From the NCBI GenBank assembly GCA_905221605.1, contig CAJNDS010002135.1, positions 1,130,001 to 1,160,000 on the forward strand: 30,000 nt of DNA. Reading direction: 5' to 3'. The position numbers and the translations under genes were made by a program. The notes beneath the pieces are model-generated. The model was not told the origin of the DNA. It ran no database searches and saw only the letters and a list, made by a program, of their open reading frames with translations. This document shows, in pieces, positions 10,713 through 20,968 of this stretch (positions are counted from its first letter, which is position 1; the number at the start of each line of letters is the position of its first letter). The DNA comes from Symbiodinium natans. Taxonomy: Eukaryota; Sar; Dinophyceae; Suessiales; Symbiodiniaceae.

Positions 10713-10818
10713 GTTGCTTAAGGTGCAACATTGGGTTTAGGGTTTAGGGTTTAGGGTTTAGGGTTTAGGGTTTAGGGTTTAGGGTTTAGGGTTAGGGTTT
10801 AGGGTTTAGGGTTCCACA

Positions 10819-10962
10819 TTGGGATGTTTCCCCTTTATACTCACAGTCCTTAGTAGGGATTATAGGGGGGGGTACAATCCGCCCTGATAAGTCTCAAGAT
10901 GTCGGGTTTAGGGTTATTCTGAATGTTCCCCTTATACTAACAGGGATGATAGTACCCCCTAG
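10819..10962. mobile_element. Inverted-repeat element, family 2 (broken copies)
   Basis: 10819-10902 carries the left arm (TTGGGATGTTTCCCCTTTAT) and centre but loses the right arm in telomere-like sequence. 10917-10962 is a second partial arm (GAATGTTCCCCTTATACTAA). Confidence 0.6.
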
Positions 10963-11414
10963 TAAAATCTCATTAAAGTCTGGGATTATTGTACTGGACA
11001 TGGTGTTGTTTGCGTTATTCTACTGATATTTTGGTATTGCCCTATTCAAAAACTGATTTTGCATTTTCATATTATTGCATCAGCAAGTTCTTGCATTGAG
11101 CGTTCGAGGTTGACTGTTCAGCGTTTACTTGCGTAGGGTTTAGGGTTCGGGCCTGGGGGGGGGGTAGGGTTTAGGGTTTCGGGTTTAGGGCTTAGGGTTT
11201 AGGGTTTAGGGTTATGTTCGTACAGGGTTTGTATAGGCTTCGGGGGTTTTAGAGTTATCAGCTTGGGTCTAGGTCTTCTGCGGTTTAACTGTCGAGCCGC
11301 TAGGGGTGCTAGGGGTTGAGGGTTCAACCCTAAACCCTAAATACTAAACCCTAAACCCTATAAACCCTAAATCTATTATCAAAGCTGGGTCTACATAGTG
11401 GGGCTCAGTCTTAG

Positions 11415-11603
11415 GGCTTTCTACTGCGAGCACGCGGACTGTGTAGACAGGGGTCCCCAAGCCCTCAATCCTAGACCCGATACCCATCTAAGCCCTAAAG
11501 ACCCCCAGCATCTGCCCAGCAGCAGAGGTACTGCAAAACCTGCCATCAACAGTTTTCCGCCCGACTGCGCAAAGCGCGTCGGCAGGCCGGATCCCGACAA
11601 GAC
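11415..11603 (+). CDS. Two exons forming a possible zinc-binding cluster
   Basis: Exons 11415-11442 and 11520-11603 are joined in phase 0 across a 77-bp intron ending CATCTGCCCAG. The joined segment carries Cys, His, Cys then Cys-x2-Cys-His within about 18 residues, followed by FSARLRKARRQAG. The spacing (C-x-H-x2-C, then C-x2-C-H) would suit a zinc site next to a basic nucleic-acid-binding tail, but it matches no family I can name. Function is inference only. Confidence 0.4.
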
Positions 11604-12910
11604 GCCTGCTTAGGGAACCCTAGGGTTTAGGGTTTAGGGTTCAGGGTTTAGGGTTTAGGGTTTAGGGTTTTAGGGGTTTAGGGTTGAGGGTGTAGGCTTT
11701 AGGGTTAAGGGTTTAGGGTTTGGATTTGAACCCCGCCTGACTGTTCTTGAAGGTTTGCTTGCAAGTGTGTTCGACTCAAGAAGAAGTTCGTGGAAATCAT
11801 CATGCCCATGGGTGCCAAGACAAGTTCAGGCGGCCTCAACCCTCAACCCTCAACCCTCAACCCTAAACCCTAAACCCTAAATCCTGAATCCTAAACCAAG
11901 CCCTAAACCCTAAACCCATTCTTGTGGACCTTGGGATCCATCTTCGATCTACATGATGGGCCATTGGCCACTGTTGCAACCGTTAACCTGGAGGAGTCGG
12001 GTTTAGGGTTTAGGGTGTAGGGTTTAGGGTTTAGGAGGGTTTAGGGTTTAGGGTTTAGTGCTACTACAACAGCGACCGGACCACAACACAATCGGACTCT
12101 TAATAGTGCGTACATGTCTGTACAGCGTCGACGTCATAGCAGCTCAGCGCACGCAACATTTGACAAATAGAACAAGACAGGTTAGCACCGGCGAAAGTAT
12201 ATACTCATATCTCTAATTTCAGTTGCAAGCACCTTCATGAAAACGCTGAACTTCGAACAAACCCTAAACCTTCTTTCGACCCAATCTCCATGTGGTGAGC
12301 TCTCTGCATGATGGCCCCTTTCGGGGTCCTGATATTATAACGCGGTCCCTCTGATTTCGGGCAGCCCTTAAAGAGGGACCTCATTTTTGAGAACCCTAAA
12401 CCCTAAACCCTAAACCCTAACCCTAAACCCTAAACCCTAAACCCTAAACCCTAAACCCTGAACCCTGAACCCTAAACCCTAACCTTTTGGAAGCCCAGCC
12501 TCCATGTAGTAAGCCAGTCTTGCCCTGGGACCGAAGGCGAAGTTGACGACACCGGCCGTGAGGCTTGAGATGGGTTGATGTGATTGCGTGTGGAGGGGTC
12601 TAGGGTTTGGGTTGCGGGTTTAGGGTTTAGGGTTTAGGGCTAGGGTTCAGGGTTTAGGGTTAGGGTTTAGGGTCCAGGGTTTAGGGTTTAGGGTTTAGGG
12701 CGTAGGCTTTCGGGGTTGAGGCTGCTAAGTACGTCGAACCCTGAATGGTGTAGAGCTTTGGCAACTCTGAGGTCTGGTAAGTACGTTACTAGGTAGGCCC
12801 TTGGGTTTAGGGTTTAGGGTTTAGGTTTCAGGGTTTAGGGTTTAGGGTTTAGGGTTTACTGGGATCATATCTAGGAATATTTGTTCAGAGGGTTTCAAGG
12901 GCCACCATAG
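11415..12910 (+). CDS. Exon series 3, includes a split Cys/His cluster
   Basis: Candidate exons: 11415-11442, 11520-11603, 11766-11811, 12126-12180, 12518-12557, 12754-12776, 12889-12910. The first three join in phase. Exon 1 reads AFYCEHADC and exon 2 begins QQRYCKTCHQQF followed by an Arg-rich tail. Exon 3 (CVRLKKKFVEIIMPM) is basic and hydrophobic. A GTAAGTACG donor follows 12776 and GTGAGG follows 12557. Phase between 11811 and the later members is not established. One further island, 11920-11998, is open on + (frame FDLHDGPLATVATVNLEES) but has no AG upstream of it, so its 5' boundary is unexplained. Confidence 0.45.
12394..12484 (-). repeat. (CCCTAAA)n array, about 12 units
   Basis: Mostly perfect units with one 6-bp unit (CCCTAA) and CCCTGAA variants near the right end. 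It abuts a GGTCCC-type inverted-repeat remnant at 12300-12393. Confidence 0.9.
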
Positions 12911-13035
12911 GTTGAAATGGGCAATTCTTCTTCGGTTGCGCCAAGAAATCTTAGGGGGCTTAAGGCTTTAATAGGGCAGGGTGTGTGCTTTTAAGGGGGT
13001 TTGGGCGGGATTAGGACCCGTAGATCTTCAAAATA

Positions 13036-13154
13036 GCCCTAAACCCTAAACCCTAAACCCTAAACCCTAAACCCTAAACCATAAACCCTAAACCCTAAAC
13101 CCTAAACCCTAAACCCTAAACCCTAAACCCTAAACCCTAAACCCTAAACCCTAA
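13036..13154 (-). repeat. (CCCTAAA)n array, about 17 units
   Basis: Perfect apart from one CCATAAA unit in the middle. Lies in the intron before exon 13183-13233. Confidence 0.95.
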
Positions 13155-13182
13155 GCCGTGTCAGAAGCGTCGCGCATGGCAG

Positions 13183-14888
13183 GACCTTGCAATCTTCTTG
13201 GGGCGGCAGTCGCTATCACCGACCAAATCAGAGGCGAGTTTCTGGGGTCTTAGGGTTAAGGGTTCGAAGGTGTTAGCCGAAGCCTTGCAAAGCATCAAGC
13301 TTCTTTGGCTGGAAGGTCCCACACCCTGAAGCCTCAACCCTACGCCTCAGACCCCCCACCCGAGAGCCCTAAAGAATTCAGCTTGAGCTTTAGGGTTTAG
13401 GGCTTAGGGTTCAGGGTTTAGGGATTAGGGTTTAGGGTTGTGGGGGGGGCGGGGGGGGGGGGCAACCCTAAACCCTAAACCCTAAGCCCTAAGCCCTAAG
13501 CCCTAAACCCTAAACCCTAATTCAGGCGCACCTTAAACTAGTGCAACCTTTCCCACCCCGCAGTTGGCAGCCCTTGATTTGCCCAAAGCCACGCGAGGTG
13601 TGCCCCCTGAGGCGTACAGACGTTTGGGGTTTAGGCTTTGAGGGTTTAGGGTTTGGGGTTTAAGGTTTTGAAGTTGATGGGTTTGAGGTTCGGAAATCTT
13701 GAGTGTGCAAGAAGCTCGAAGCCTCCCGCAACCCCGCAACGCCCCAGAGATGGAGACCCCAATCGACCATCTTCGGATTCGCCTCGCTAATCCCCGAACC
13801 CGAACCCTTGTAAGCCGCAAGGCGCTGTAAACTCCAGAGCCTGAAACACTGAGCCTGGCACAAAAAGCAGCACCCAACGCTCTAAGCCCGGGGAAAAGCT
13901 AAAATTATGGCCCTTCTGTCCTTTTGTTTCCATACTTTGGGGTCCAGGTAGGCCCTAGTGAGGTTCTGGGGACGCCTCCAATGACATGAAAACCCTCAAA
14001 GCCCGAAGGCCCGCTTAAGCCCCTAGGGTTTAGGGTTTAGGGTTTAGGGTTTAGGGTTTAGGGTTTAGGGTTTAGGGTTTAGGGTTTAGGGTTTAGGGTT
14101 TAGGGTTTAGGGTTTAGGAACCCGAAGCCCGAAACCTGAACCTTAATCCTGACTCTGTGCCCCGGGTTCCTAGCATTGTGCGCTGTATGCCGATGCTCAG
14201 GGGGTTATAGCACCCTAACCATAGGAACCCTAGACCGTATGCACCCTAATCAACCTCAAACACTAAACCCTAAACCTTGGGATGTTCCCCCTTATACTGA
14301 TAGTCCTTAGTAGGGATTCTAATAGGGGCCGAACACAAATCCTTATTAAGGACTGTTAGAATAAGGGGGGACATCCCAACCTAAAGCCTTTCTCAGCCCC
14401 TAAACCCTAAACCCTAAACCCTAAACCCTAAACCCTAATCCCTAAACCCTAAACCCCCCCAAGCCTGTAAAGCTGGGAGACAGCTGTCTGACCAGGGCTC
14501 GAGAAAGTCTTCCGCGAAGGCCAGTTTAGGGTTTAGGGTTTAAGGGTGTATATAGGGAGGGTTTAGGGTTTAGGGTTTAGGGCTTAGGGCTTAAGGGCTT
14601 ATAGGGTCTGAGGGTTTATAGGGTTTAGGGTTTGGGGTTCGGGGTTTGGGGGGCTTCAAGGGCTTCGTGCCCTCCTAGGCTTTGTAGGGTTTCAGGATGT
14701 AGGGTTCCGCATGTCTGGGGAGCACAGGGTTTGGGTTCATAGGGCCTGAGGTTCATCGGGTTAGGGCCTGTTAGGGTTTAGGGTTTAGGATTCAGGGTTT
14801 AGGGTTTAGGGTCCAGGGTTTAGAGTTTTGGTTTCGGGTTCCCCTGACGGAAGTCTTGCAAGCGGGGCCGAGTTTCTGAATGTCTTTC
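13183..14888 (+). CDS. Exon series 4 (seven phase-consistent exons)
   Basis: Exons: 13183-13233, 13564-13621, 13748-13809, 13948-13987, 14174-14203, 14496-14523, 14863-14888. Acceptors here are strong: CTTTCCCACCCCGCAG before 13564, a long T/C tract ending GGGGTCCAG before 13948, and CCCCGGGTTCCTAG before 14174. Donors include GCGAGT after 13233, GTAAGC after 13809, GTTTAGGG after 14523 and GTAAGA after 14888. 13987 needs a GA donor or is a terminal exon ending in the TGA that overlaps it. Peptides include LAALDLPKATRGVPPEAYR and METPIDHLRIRLAN. No family recognised. Confidence 0.55.
13748..13809 (+). CDS. Candidate exon with GTAAGC donor
   Basis: Acceptor CAACGCCCCAG, twenty codons (METPIDHLRIRLANPRTRTL), donor GTAAGC. 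The reverse strand of this region is also open (13533-13877), but the splice signals favour +. Confidence 0.5.
14024..14117 (+). repeat. (TTTAGGG)n array, about 13 units
   Basis: Perfect units between exons 13948-13987 and 14174-14203. Confidence 0.95.
14277..14379. mobile_element. Inverted-repeat element, family 2 (intact copy)
   Basis: Reference copy: TTGGGATGTTCCCCCTTATA at the left and a near-perfect reverse complement of about 40 bp at the right ending GGGGGACATCCCAA. 103 bp. Confidence 0.8.
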
Positions 14889-15044
14889 GTAAGACGCAGG
14901 CAGGCCTCAGCTGCCAAAGGAGCACAATCCTAAACCCTAAGCCCTCAACAGGGTTCATGATTTGGGTTTCGGGCTTTTGCTTCTTGTTTTTTTTTTTTCA
15001 TTAAGGGGGGGGGGCTGACCGCGGCCGGGCTTCCCTTCAAAAAG

Positions 15045-16400
15045 GAGAGGGCAGCGTGGGGCGTTAGCAGAAGAGAGGGTTTAGGGTTACGTGTAGAGTT
15101 TAGGGTTAAGGGTTTAGGGTTTAGGGCTTAGGGCTTAGGGCTTAGGGTTTAGGGTTTAGGGTTTAGGGTAAGCCCTCAGCTCTAAACACTATATAAACTC
15201 CAAACTCCGTACCTTAAACTCTAAACCGTAAACTCGGGTTGCCCTTTAATGTAGGGGTCGGAATAAATGTTCATAGCATTCCCTTATGGTCCCTTTATAA
15301 TTCCATCACCCCCAAAGGCCTATTCGAGCTACTCGGGCCCTTATATTGCTCTGCTAAACCCTCAAGTCCAAGCCCGAGGCTCTAAACCCTAAACTCTAGA
15401 AACCCTAAACGCTAAACCCTAAACCCTGAATCCTAAACTCGGGCTACCCTATACTCTGCGGGTTGGGGTGTTCGGATGTGGCCCATGTAGTATTGTCCTT
15501 CGACGACGGGCTGGGACTCATCGACCCCAACAAGTCCCAAAGCCCTGAGAAGGTCTCGGCTTTTTAGGGTTTAGGTTTTTGGGTTCGGGGTTTAGGGTTT
15601 AGGGTTCGGGGTTTTGGGTTTAGGGTTTAGGCTTTAGACTTCAAGGTTTCGGATTTAGGGTTTAGGGTTCAGCAGCCAATGCAGATTTGCCAGGAGAGGC
15701 CCTCGTTGCGCAGTTCGGCGAAAGTCGACGAAGATGCAGCAACAAAGGCCGACAGACTGGCAATCCCTCAACCACAAGCCCTAAAGCTTTAAACCCCAAC
15801 CTAAACCCTAAAAGTGGCCCCTTCTTCGTAACATGCTCAAAGCCTAACCTCAACAAGCAATTCGAGAATCTGAACAGTGCAACACTAAGCCCTAAAGTCT
15901 ACACCCGAAGTGCTAAACTCTAAACCCTAAACCCTAAACCCTAAACCCGAAAGCCTTATCCTAAAGTTGCAAGTGTTGGTCCAGGCTTCCGTTCTTCGTT
16001 TGAGGAGCTTAGGCAACGTCTAGCCCCCAGAAAATTCCAGCTCCTGATCTCCATATGCCTACTCCTAAACCCCAAACCCTAGCCCTAAACCCTAAACCCT
16101 AAACCCTAAACCCTAAACCCTAAACCCTAAACCCTAAACCCTAAATTCCTTCATTCCTTGCAAAGAACCACTAAGTAAGGCTGGTCCAGCTCCCAGGTCT
16201 GCTCACGGTGATCCCTTGGTCCCTTATGCAACTGCACTAGGGTTTAGGGTTTAGGGTTTAGGGTTTAGGGTTTAGGGTTTAGGGTTTAGGGTTTAGGGTT
16301 TAGGGTTTAGGGTTTAGGGTTTAGGGTTTAGGGTTTAGGGTTTAGGTGCGGGAATCCAGTGTGATGTTTTTCCGTTGTCGCCGGACCGCTTCTACTCTGT
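15045..16400 (+). CDS. Exon series 5
   Basis: Candidate exons: 15045-15078, 15491-15552, 15694-15759, 15858-15876, 15985-16056, 16197-16241, 16360-16400. The four from 15491 to 16056 join in compatible phase. Frames read LSFDDGLGLIDPNKSQSPEK, then RSSAKVDEDAATKADRL, QFENLN and RSSFEELRQRLAPRKFQLL. The last is followed by a hydrophobic stretch. Donors include GTCTCGG, GCAATCCC and GTGCAAC. Linking to 15045-15078 and to 16197-16241 does not work in phase with the donors chosen, so exons are missing or wrong there. No family recognised. Confidence 0.5.
15238..15350. mobile_element. Repeated element, family 3 (copy b)
   Basis: Shares GGGGTCGGAATA, CATAGCATTCCCTTATGG and CCCTTTATAA with 3926-4047. 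Confidence 0.55.
15491..15552 (+). CDS. Candidate acidic exon
   Basis: After GCCCATGTAG the frame reads LSFDDGLGLIDPNKSQSPEK and ends AAG|GTCTCGG. The same frame stays open some 20 bp upstream of the AG. The other two frames give a stop or a less balanced peptide. Confidence 0.5.
16084..16346. repeat. Opposed arrays facing one island
   Basis: (CCCTAAA)n at 16084-16145 and (TTTAGGG)n at 16238-16346 (about 15 units) flank the island with exon 16197-16241. Head-to-head arrays could pair as an inverted repeat in single-stranded DNA or RNA. Confidence 0.9.
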
Positions 16401-16818
16401 GTATTGCAACTAACAAATAGCTTAAGTCCATACATATCATTCTAGCTTATGTAGACCTTCAGCGATTTAAGCCCTAAACCCAGAATCCTACACCTTTTCA
16501 ACCCTAATCCTTTCATAAACCTTACAAGCAATGCACCCTCAGTGCTAACCCTAAACCCTAAACCATCAGAGCTAAGCCTCGTAGCCAGGGTTTAGGGTCT
16601 AGGGTTCGTATATAAACCCGAAGTCTCCTGCAGCTTCAAGAACCTCTGTTTCCATAAGCCGTCTAAAGCCCCGTAAGCCCGGAACCCTAAGCCCTAGACA
16701 GTCCACAGGGCCCTAAGCTCTAAACCCTGAACCTCATAAACCCTAAACCCTAAACCTCAAACCCTAAGCCCTAAACCCTAAACCCTAAACCCTAAACCCT
16801 AAACCCTAGGAGCCCTCC

Positions 16819-16819
<1 letters not shown>

Positions 16820-16857
<38 letters not shown>

Positions 16858-16859
16858 AG
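16820..16859 (+). repeat. 38-bp poly-C followed by AG acceptor
   Basis: An uninterrupted C run ends in CCCAG, directly before exon 16860-16923. It acts, by inference, as an extreme polypyrimidine tract. Confidence 0.75.
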
Positions 16860-19800
16860 CCTTGCAAGAGGCAGCTCCCAGCATAACTGCGGCGGCGGGA
16901 CCTCCTCCAGGCCCCTGGAACCAGTAGGGTTGAGGGTTTAGGGTTTAGGGTTTAGGGTTCAGGGCTTAGGGTTTAGGGTTTAGGGTTTAGGGGGTTTAGG
17001 GTTTTGGGGGTTAGGGTTTAGGGTTTAGGGTTTCGGGTTGATGAGGTTCAAGGTTATGAGGTGTAGGGTTTAGGGTTTGGGGTTTAGGGTTTCGGGTTGA
17101 TGAGGTTTAAGGTTATGAGGTTTAGGGTTTAGGGTTTTGGGTTTAGGGTTCAGGGTTCAGGGTTCAGGGTTTAGGGGATACTTTGGAGTAAGTGCTGTTT
17201 GTTTTGGGGGGAGGGGTGCTATAATTCTTAAGCAACAGCGTAAAATAGATCTTTTTGCTAGGGTTCCAAGTTCAGGCCATGTTGGCAGCGTGCGAGGCGC
17301 TTGACATGGGCCGACATAGCATCACGACGCTTGATGGAGTACGTTTCCGCGGACCTGGTGGAGCATGGGCAGAGAGCGGCTGTGCTGTCAGCCAAGGAGT
17401 ACCTCGGGGCGATGGCATCTCTGCAAGCGCCTGGGCTGGCAAGTCCGGCAAGGGGGCGGCGGTCGCCCTCCTGTTTGCCTAACGTAGAAAGGGCACGCAT
17501 GCATGATACACTTCGTCAACTCCGGAACCTGGGACAGTTGATAAGCATAGGGAGCTTTAGGGAACCGACAGAGCCTGAGGAGGGTTGAGGGTGGAGGTTG
17601 TAGGGTTTAAAGGGTTTTGGCTTTAAAGGGTTTTGGGGGCCGCTGTGGAGGGTGGTTTAGGGTTAGTGGGCTTATCTTACTTAGCTAGTTTTAGGATGTT
17701 TCAGGGACTTAGAAGTTTAGCGATTTCGGGTTCAGGGGTCTTACTTGTCGGGTAGGGGGGTAGTACATGCGGGGGAAGTACAGGACCCTATAGGCCCTAA
17801 ATTAAATTCCTGAACCCTGAACCCTAAACCCTAAATCCTAAACCCTAAACCCTAAACCCTAAACCCTAAACCCTAAACCCTCACTCCTAAACCTTGAATC
17901 CCTCAACCCCAAACCCTACACCTCAAATCCCTAAACCCCAAACCGCCAGTACCTCAAGTCCTTCCCCTTGAACCACAGGAGTGCTTGCTGTCCCGACGCC
18001 GCAGGACCCAAGGAGGTGCGTGCGGAAACCTAGCCCTGAACTCAAAGAGGGTTTAGGGTTTAGGGTTTAGGGTTTAGGGTTTAGGGTTTAGGGTTCCGGT
18101 TTCAGGGTTCAGGGTTTAGGGTTTTGAGGGCCTATTCATTAGGGTTGACACGGTTTGGGGGTTTTCAAGAATTACAGAGGTTAGCGAATGGGCTTTGGAA
18201 ATCTTCGGGCTGGAGGGGGAGTCACCCAAAACCCCAAACCCTAAACCCAAAACCTCAAACCTCAAACCCTAAACCCTAATCCCTAAACCCTAAACCCTAA
18301 ACCCAAAGCCATAAACTTAGGGCTTGGGGAGCCCCAACAGCGTACAAGCGGAGCTTCGTTTCCTCAATCGGGGTTGGGGCCCAAAGAAAGTTTCCGGCCA
18401 GCGTTTAGGGTTTAGGGCTTAGAGTTTAGGGTTTAGGGTTTAGGGTTTAGGGTTTACGCTTTAGGGTTTAGGGTTTAGGGAGCCCGAAGCCCTCAACCCC
18501 TTTAAACCCGAAGCATTACAGGGGTTTTGGCAGCTCCATGCGAGACTTGCCTGAGATGAGACTGCGGGTTCAGGGTTCAGGGTTCAGGGTTCAGGGTTCA
18601 GGGTTCATTAGGGTTTAGGGTTTAGGGTTTAAGGGTTAAGGTTTAGGGTAGGCATTAATATTATGGCTTCGTGCAGGGCCATGTGCGTCGTATGCGGGGC
18701 GCGGGGCAGTTTCACAAAACCCATTTCCCTAAATCCTCAAATCCCAGATCCCAAATCCCCCACCCTAAGCCCCTAAGCCCCTAAGCCCCTAAGCCCCTAA
18801 GCCCCTAAGCCTTAAGCCCTAAGCCCTAAACCCTAAACCCTAAACCCTAAACCGTAAACCCTAAACCTAAACCTTGAGAAGACGCAGGCCCATGGATCTT
18901 GAAGCTGCACGCATGGCGGCGGCAGAGACGCCGCAGGTGAGCTCTCAGTTGAAGGTTTAGGGTTTAGGGTTTAGGGTTTAGGGTTTAGGGTTTAGGGTTT
19001 AGGGTTTAGGGTTTAGGGTTTAGGGTTTAGGGTTTAGGGTTTAGGGTTTAGGGTTTAGGGGTTGGTTGTTTACGGTTTAGGATGTAGGTCTTAGGGCTAA
19101 GGGTTAAGGGGATTTCGGGTTTCGGATTTCCGAGTAGTTTCCCACAAGGTCCTTGTCGATTCCCCAGATAGATTTCAATTCGTCCTGAAAAGAATCCCAA
19201 CTCGGGAGGGGGCACATCCCCCATGTGGATGTTCATCTAAATTGTTGTCCTCTTCTCTATGCCCTTAGGGTTTAGGGTTTAGGGCTTAGGGCTTAGGGTT
19301 TAGGGTTTAGGGTTTAGGGTTTAGGGTTGAGGGTATCCGAAACCCTAAAACTCCAATCTTAAGCCCAAAACCCCGGCCCAGGGCCCATGGGTCAAGCACT
19401 TGCAAGCATTGTGTTTAAGATTGCAGGTTCTTTGTCGGGAGTAAGGTTTAGCGTTTTTGGATTTTAGGGGCTAAGCGTTCTCAGCCTGTATACATAGCCA
19501 CTTTAAAGGAGGATGCGGGCGGCGCCTATCTCCCGAACATATTAGTAAGTACCACTGAGGCAGATGTTGAGTGTGCGTGTTGTCGGTTCCCGCTGCGGGA
19601 ATTTGAGCTTAAGGTGCATGGGGATTGTGTTGCTAAACCCTAAACTCTAAACCCTAAACCGTCCTAAACCCTAAGCCATCCTAAACCCTAAACCCTTGCT
19701 CTCTGTGCAGGGAAGCCTCAAACTTATAGACCCTAAACCCTACACCCTGGGGCTTAAGGCCTAAGAGTGCCAGCATGTTGCCAGGGCAGGGTTTAGGGTT

Positions 19801-20709
19801 TGGGTTAGGGCTTAGGGTTTCGGGTTTTGGTTTAGGGTTTTGTGTTGTCTGTGTTGCTTTAGGTTTGCGGGACGCTGCGTTTGCAGTTGCAGGGCTGCTC
19901 CACGGGATTCAGTACATTCCGTGTATGCTTTCAAGGCACCAAGAAACTCACAGTTCAACACAGCCCTAGACGTTCCCCAGACGCCCGACTATACTAGACA
20001 TCTATCGACCCAGAGCCCTACAACTAAACCCAAACCCTAAACCCCAAACCCTAAACCCCAAACCCTAAACCCCAAACCCTAAACCCTATAAACCCCAAAA
20101 AACCTCCAACGTGTCTTTCCCGCGGTAGGATCCTCGGCTCCGAATGGCGCCCGTTGAGCCGGGTGAACAGATTAGCCACGCTCTGAGGGTTTAGGGTTTA
20201 GGGTTTAGGGTTTAGGGTTTAGGGTTTAGGGTTTAGGGTTTAGGGTGTAGGGTTTAGGGTTTAGGGTTTGGGGTTTAGGGTTTGGGTACCCGAAACCCCA
20301 AACCCGAAACCCTAAACCCTAAGGTTTAGGTTTTGGGCTCAGGGTTTTGGGTAAGGGCTAGGCTGGTTCAAAAGGGCGGGCAGGCACCGCTACTTGTTGT
20401 GCAGGGGCAACGTGGGGCCCTCCTGAATGATGTATGAACAGTTGTCTTGTAAGGTGTGTGTATAAAAAAGCGTGAATGTAAATAAATAAATACATATATA
20501 CACAGAAACGTCACTTTCATGTATTTGTGGTATGTAAGTCTACACATATCTATTTTTTAAAAAATATTTTGTAGATTCTTCATGTCTTGATTTAGGTTTA
20601 GGCCGTTTCTTGCAAAATGACGGTTAGGAGGTTAGGAATCCTTTTCAGAGGTCTTGATGGGCTGACCCAGCCGGGATGGCACGTAGCACTCTTTGTTCAC
20701 TCCTTTTGA
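16860..20709 (+). CDS. Exon series 6: longest phase-consistent chain (15 exons, possible stop exon)
   Basis: Exons: 16860-16923, 17276-17583, 17979-18015, 18185-18220, 18341-18400, 18522-18567, 18677-18708, 18888-18936, 19149-19224, 19382-19440, 19485-19613, 19711-19728, 19863-19922, 20129-20188, 20405-20431. Phases agree at every junction, giving about 350 codons. Splice signals include CAG|GTGAGC after 18936, GTAAGG after 19440, GGGTTTAGGG after 20188 and CTTGCTCTCTGTGCAG before 19711. 19728 requires a GA donor. The intron 19441-19484 is only 44 bp. A possible last exon 20671-20709 ends in TGA in the right phase. No domain is recognised; the N-terminal part is helical and Arg/Ala-rich, and a Cys-rich segment (VECACCRF) lies in 19485-19613. 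Confidence 0.6.
17276..17583 (+). CDS. Largest exon of the mosaic gene, about 102 codons
   Basis: A repeat-free island. It follows TTCCAAGTTCAG and ends GAGGAGG|GTTGAGG. The frame is helical and Ala/Arg/Leu-rich: LTWADIASRRLMEYVSADLV, then AAVLSAKEYLGAMASLQAP, and near the end HDTLRQLRNLGQLISIG. A TGA follows two codons after the donor, so translation without splicing would end there. Other frames on both strands are partly open (75-80 codons) but less protein-like. Family not recognised. Internal ATG codons exist, but nothing marks one as the start. Confidence 0.65.
18765..18820 (-). repeat. Variant array (CCCCTAAG)n, about 6 units
   Basis: 8-bp units preceded by CACCCTAAG and followed by CCCTAAG then CCCTAAA units, so the array passes stepwise from variant to canonical. 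Confidence 0.9.
18954..19058 (+). repeat. (TTTAGGG)n array, about 15 units
   Basis: Follows the GTGAGC donor of exon 18888-18936 by 17 bp. Confidence 0.95.
19485..19613 (+). CDS. Candidate exon, 43 codons, Cys-rich
   Basis: It follows GCGTTCTCAG and ends CTTAAG|GTGCAT. The frame reads PVYIATLKEDAGGAYLPNI, then LVSTTEADVECACCRFPLRE. It is open for several codons either side of the splice sites. The - strand is also open and has a TTTAG acceptor and GTACTT donor, but + phase fits the neighbours on both sides. Confidence 0.55.
20129..20188 (+). CDS. Candidate exon ending directly in a telomeric array
   Basis: Acceptor TCTTTCCCGCGGTAG, twenty codons (DPRLRMAPVEPGEQISHALR), then AGG|GTTTAGGG, the first unit of a 14-unit array. 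A clear example of a telomere unit acting as donor. Confidence 0.6.
20187..20285 (+). repeat. (TTTAGGG)n array, about 14 units
   Basis: Its first unit forms the donor of exon 20129-20188. Variants GGGTGTA and GGGTTTGG occur near its end. Confidence 0.95.
20440..20600. other. AT-rich island without telomeric repeats
   Basis: Contains AAATAAATAAATACATATAT and a TTTTTTAAAAAATATTTT palindrome. No coding signal. It would lie in the last intron of exon series 6 if 20671-20709 is the terminal exon. Confidence 0.5.
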
Positions 20710-20865
20710 GAAGTTTTATTCCTGTACACCCTGAACCCCAAAACCCTAAAACCCTTAAATCCTAAACCCTAAAGCCTAAACCCTAAACCCTAAATGGTGC
20801 TCGCTTTTTTTCATCTTAAGGTTGCGCGGGAACCTCGCCTCATGTTGAACCCTTTAGTGTTTTTT

Positions 20866-20930
20866 AGGGTTTAGGGTTTAGGGTTTAGGGTTTAGGGTTT
20901 AGGGTTTAGGGTTTAGGGTTTAGGGTTTAG
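20866..20930 (+). repeat. (TTTAGGG)n array, about 9 units
   Basis: Perfect units left of exon 20969-21007. Confidence 0.95.
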
Positions 20931-20968
20931 CGCTTAGATTCCACATGATAATCGTTTTGTATTCGTAG

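Noticed and set aside
14640-14760. Possible exons in a degenerate G/T-rich stretch
   Set aside because: Several AG and GT pairs exist, but the sequence is decayed telomeric repeat with no stable frame.
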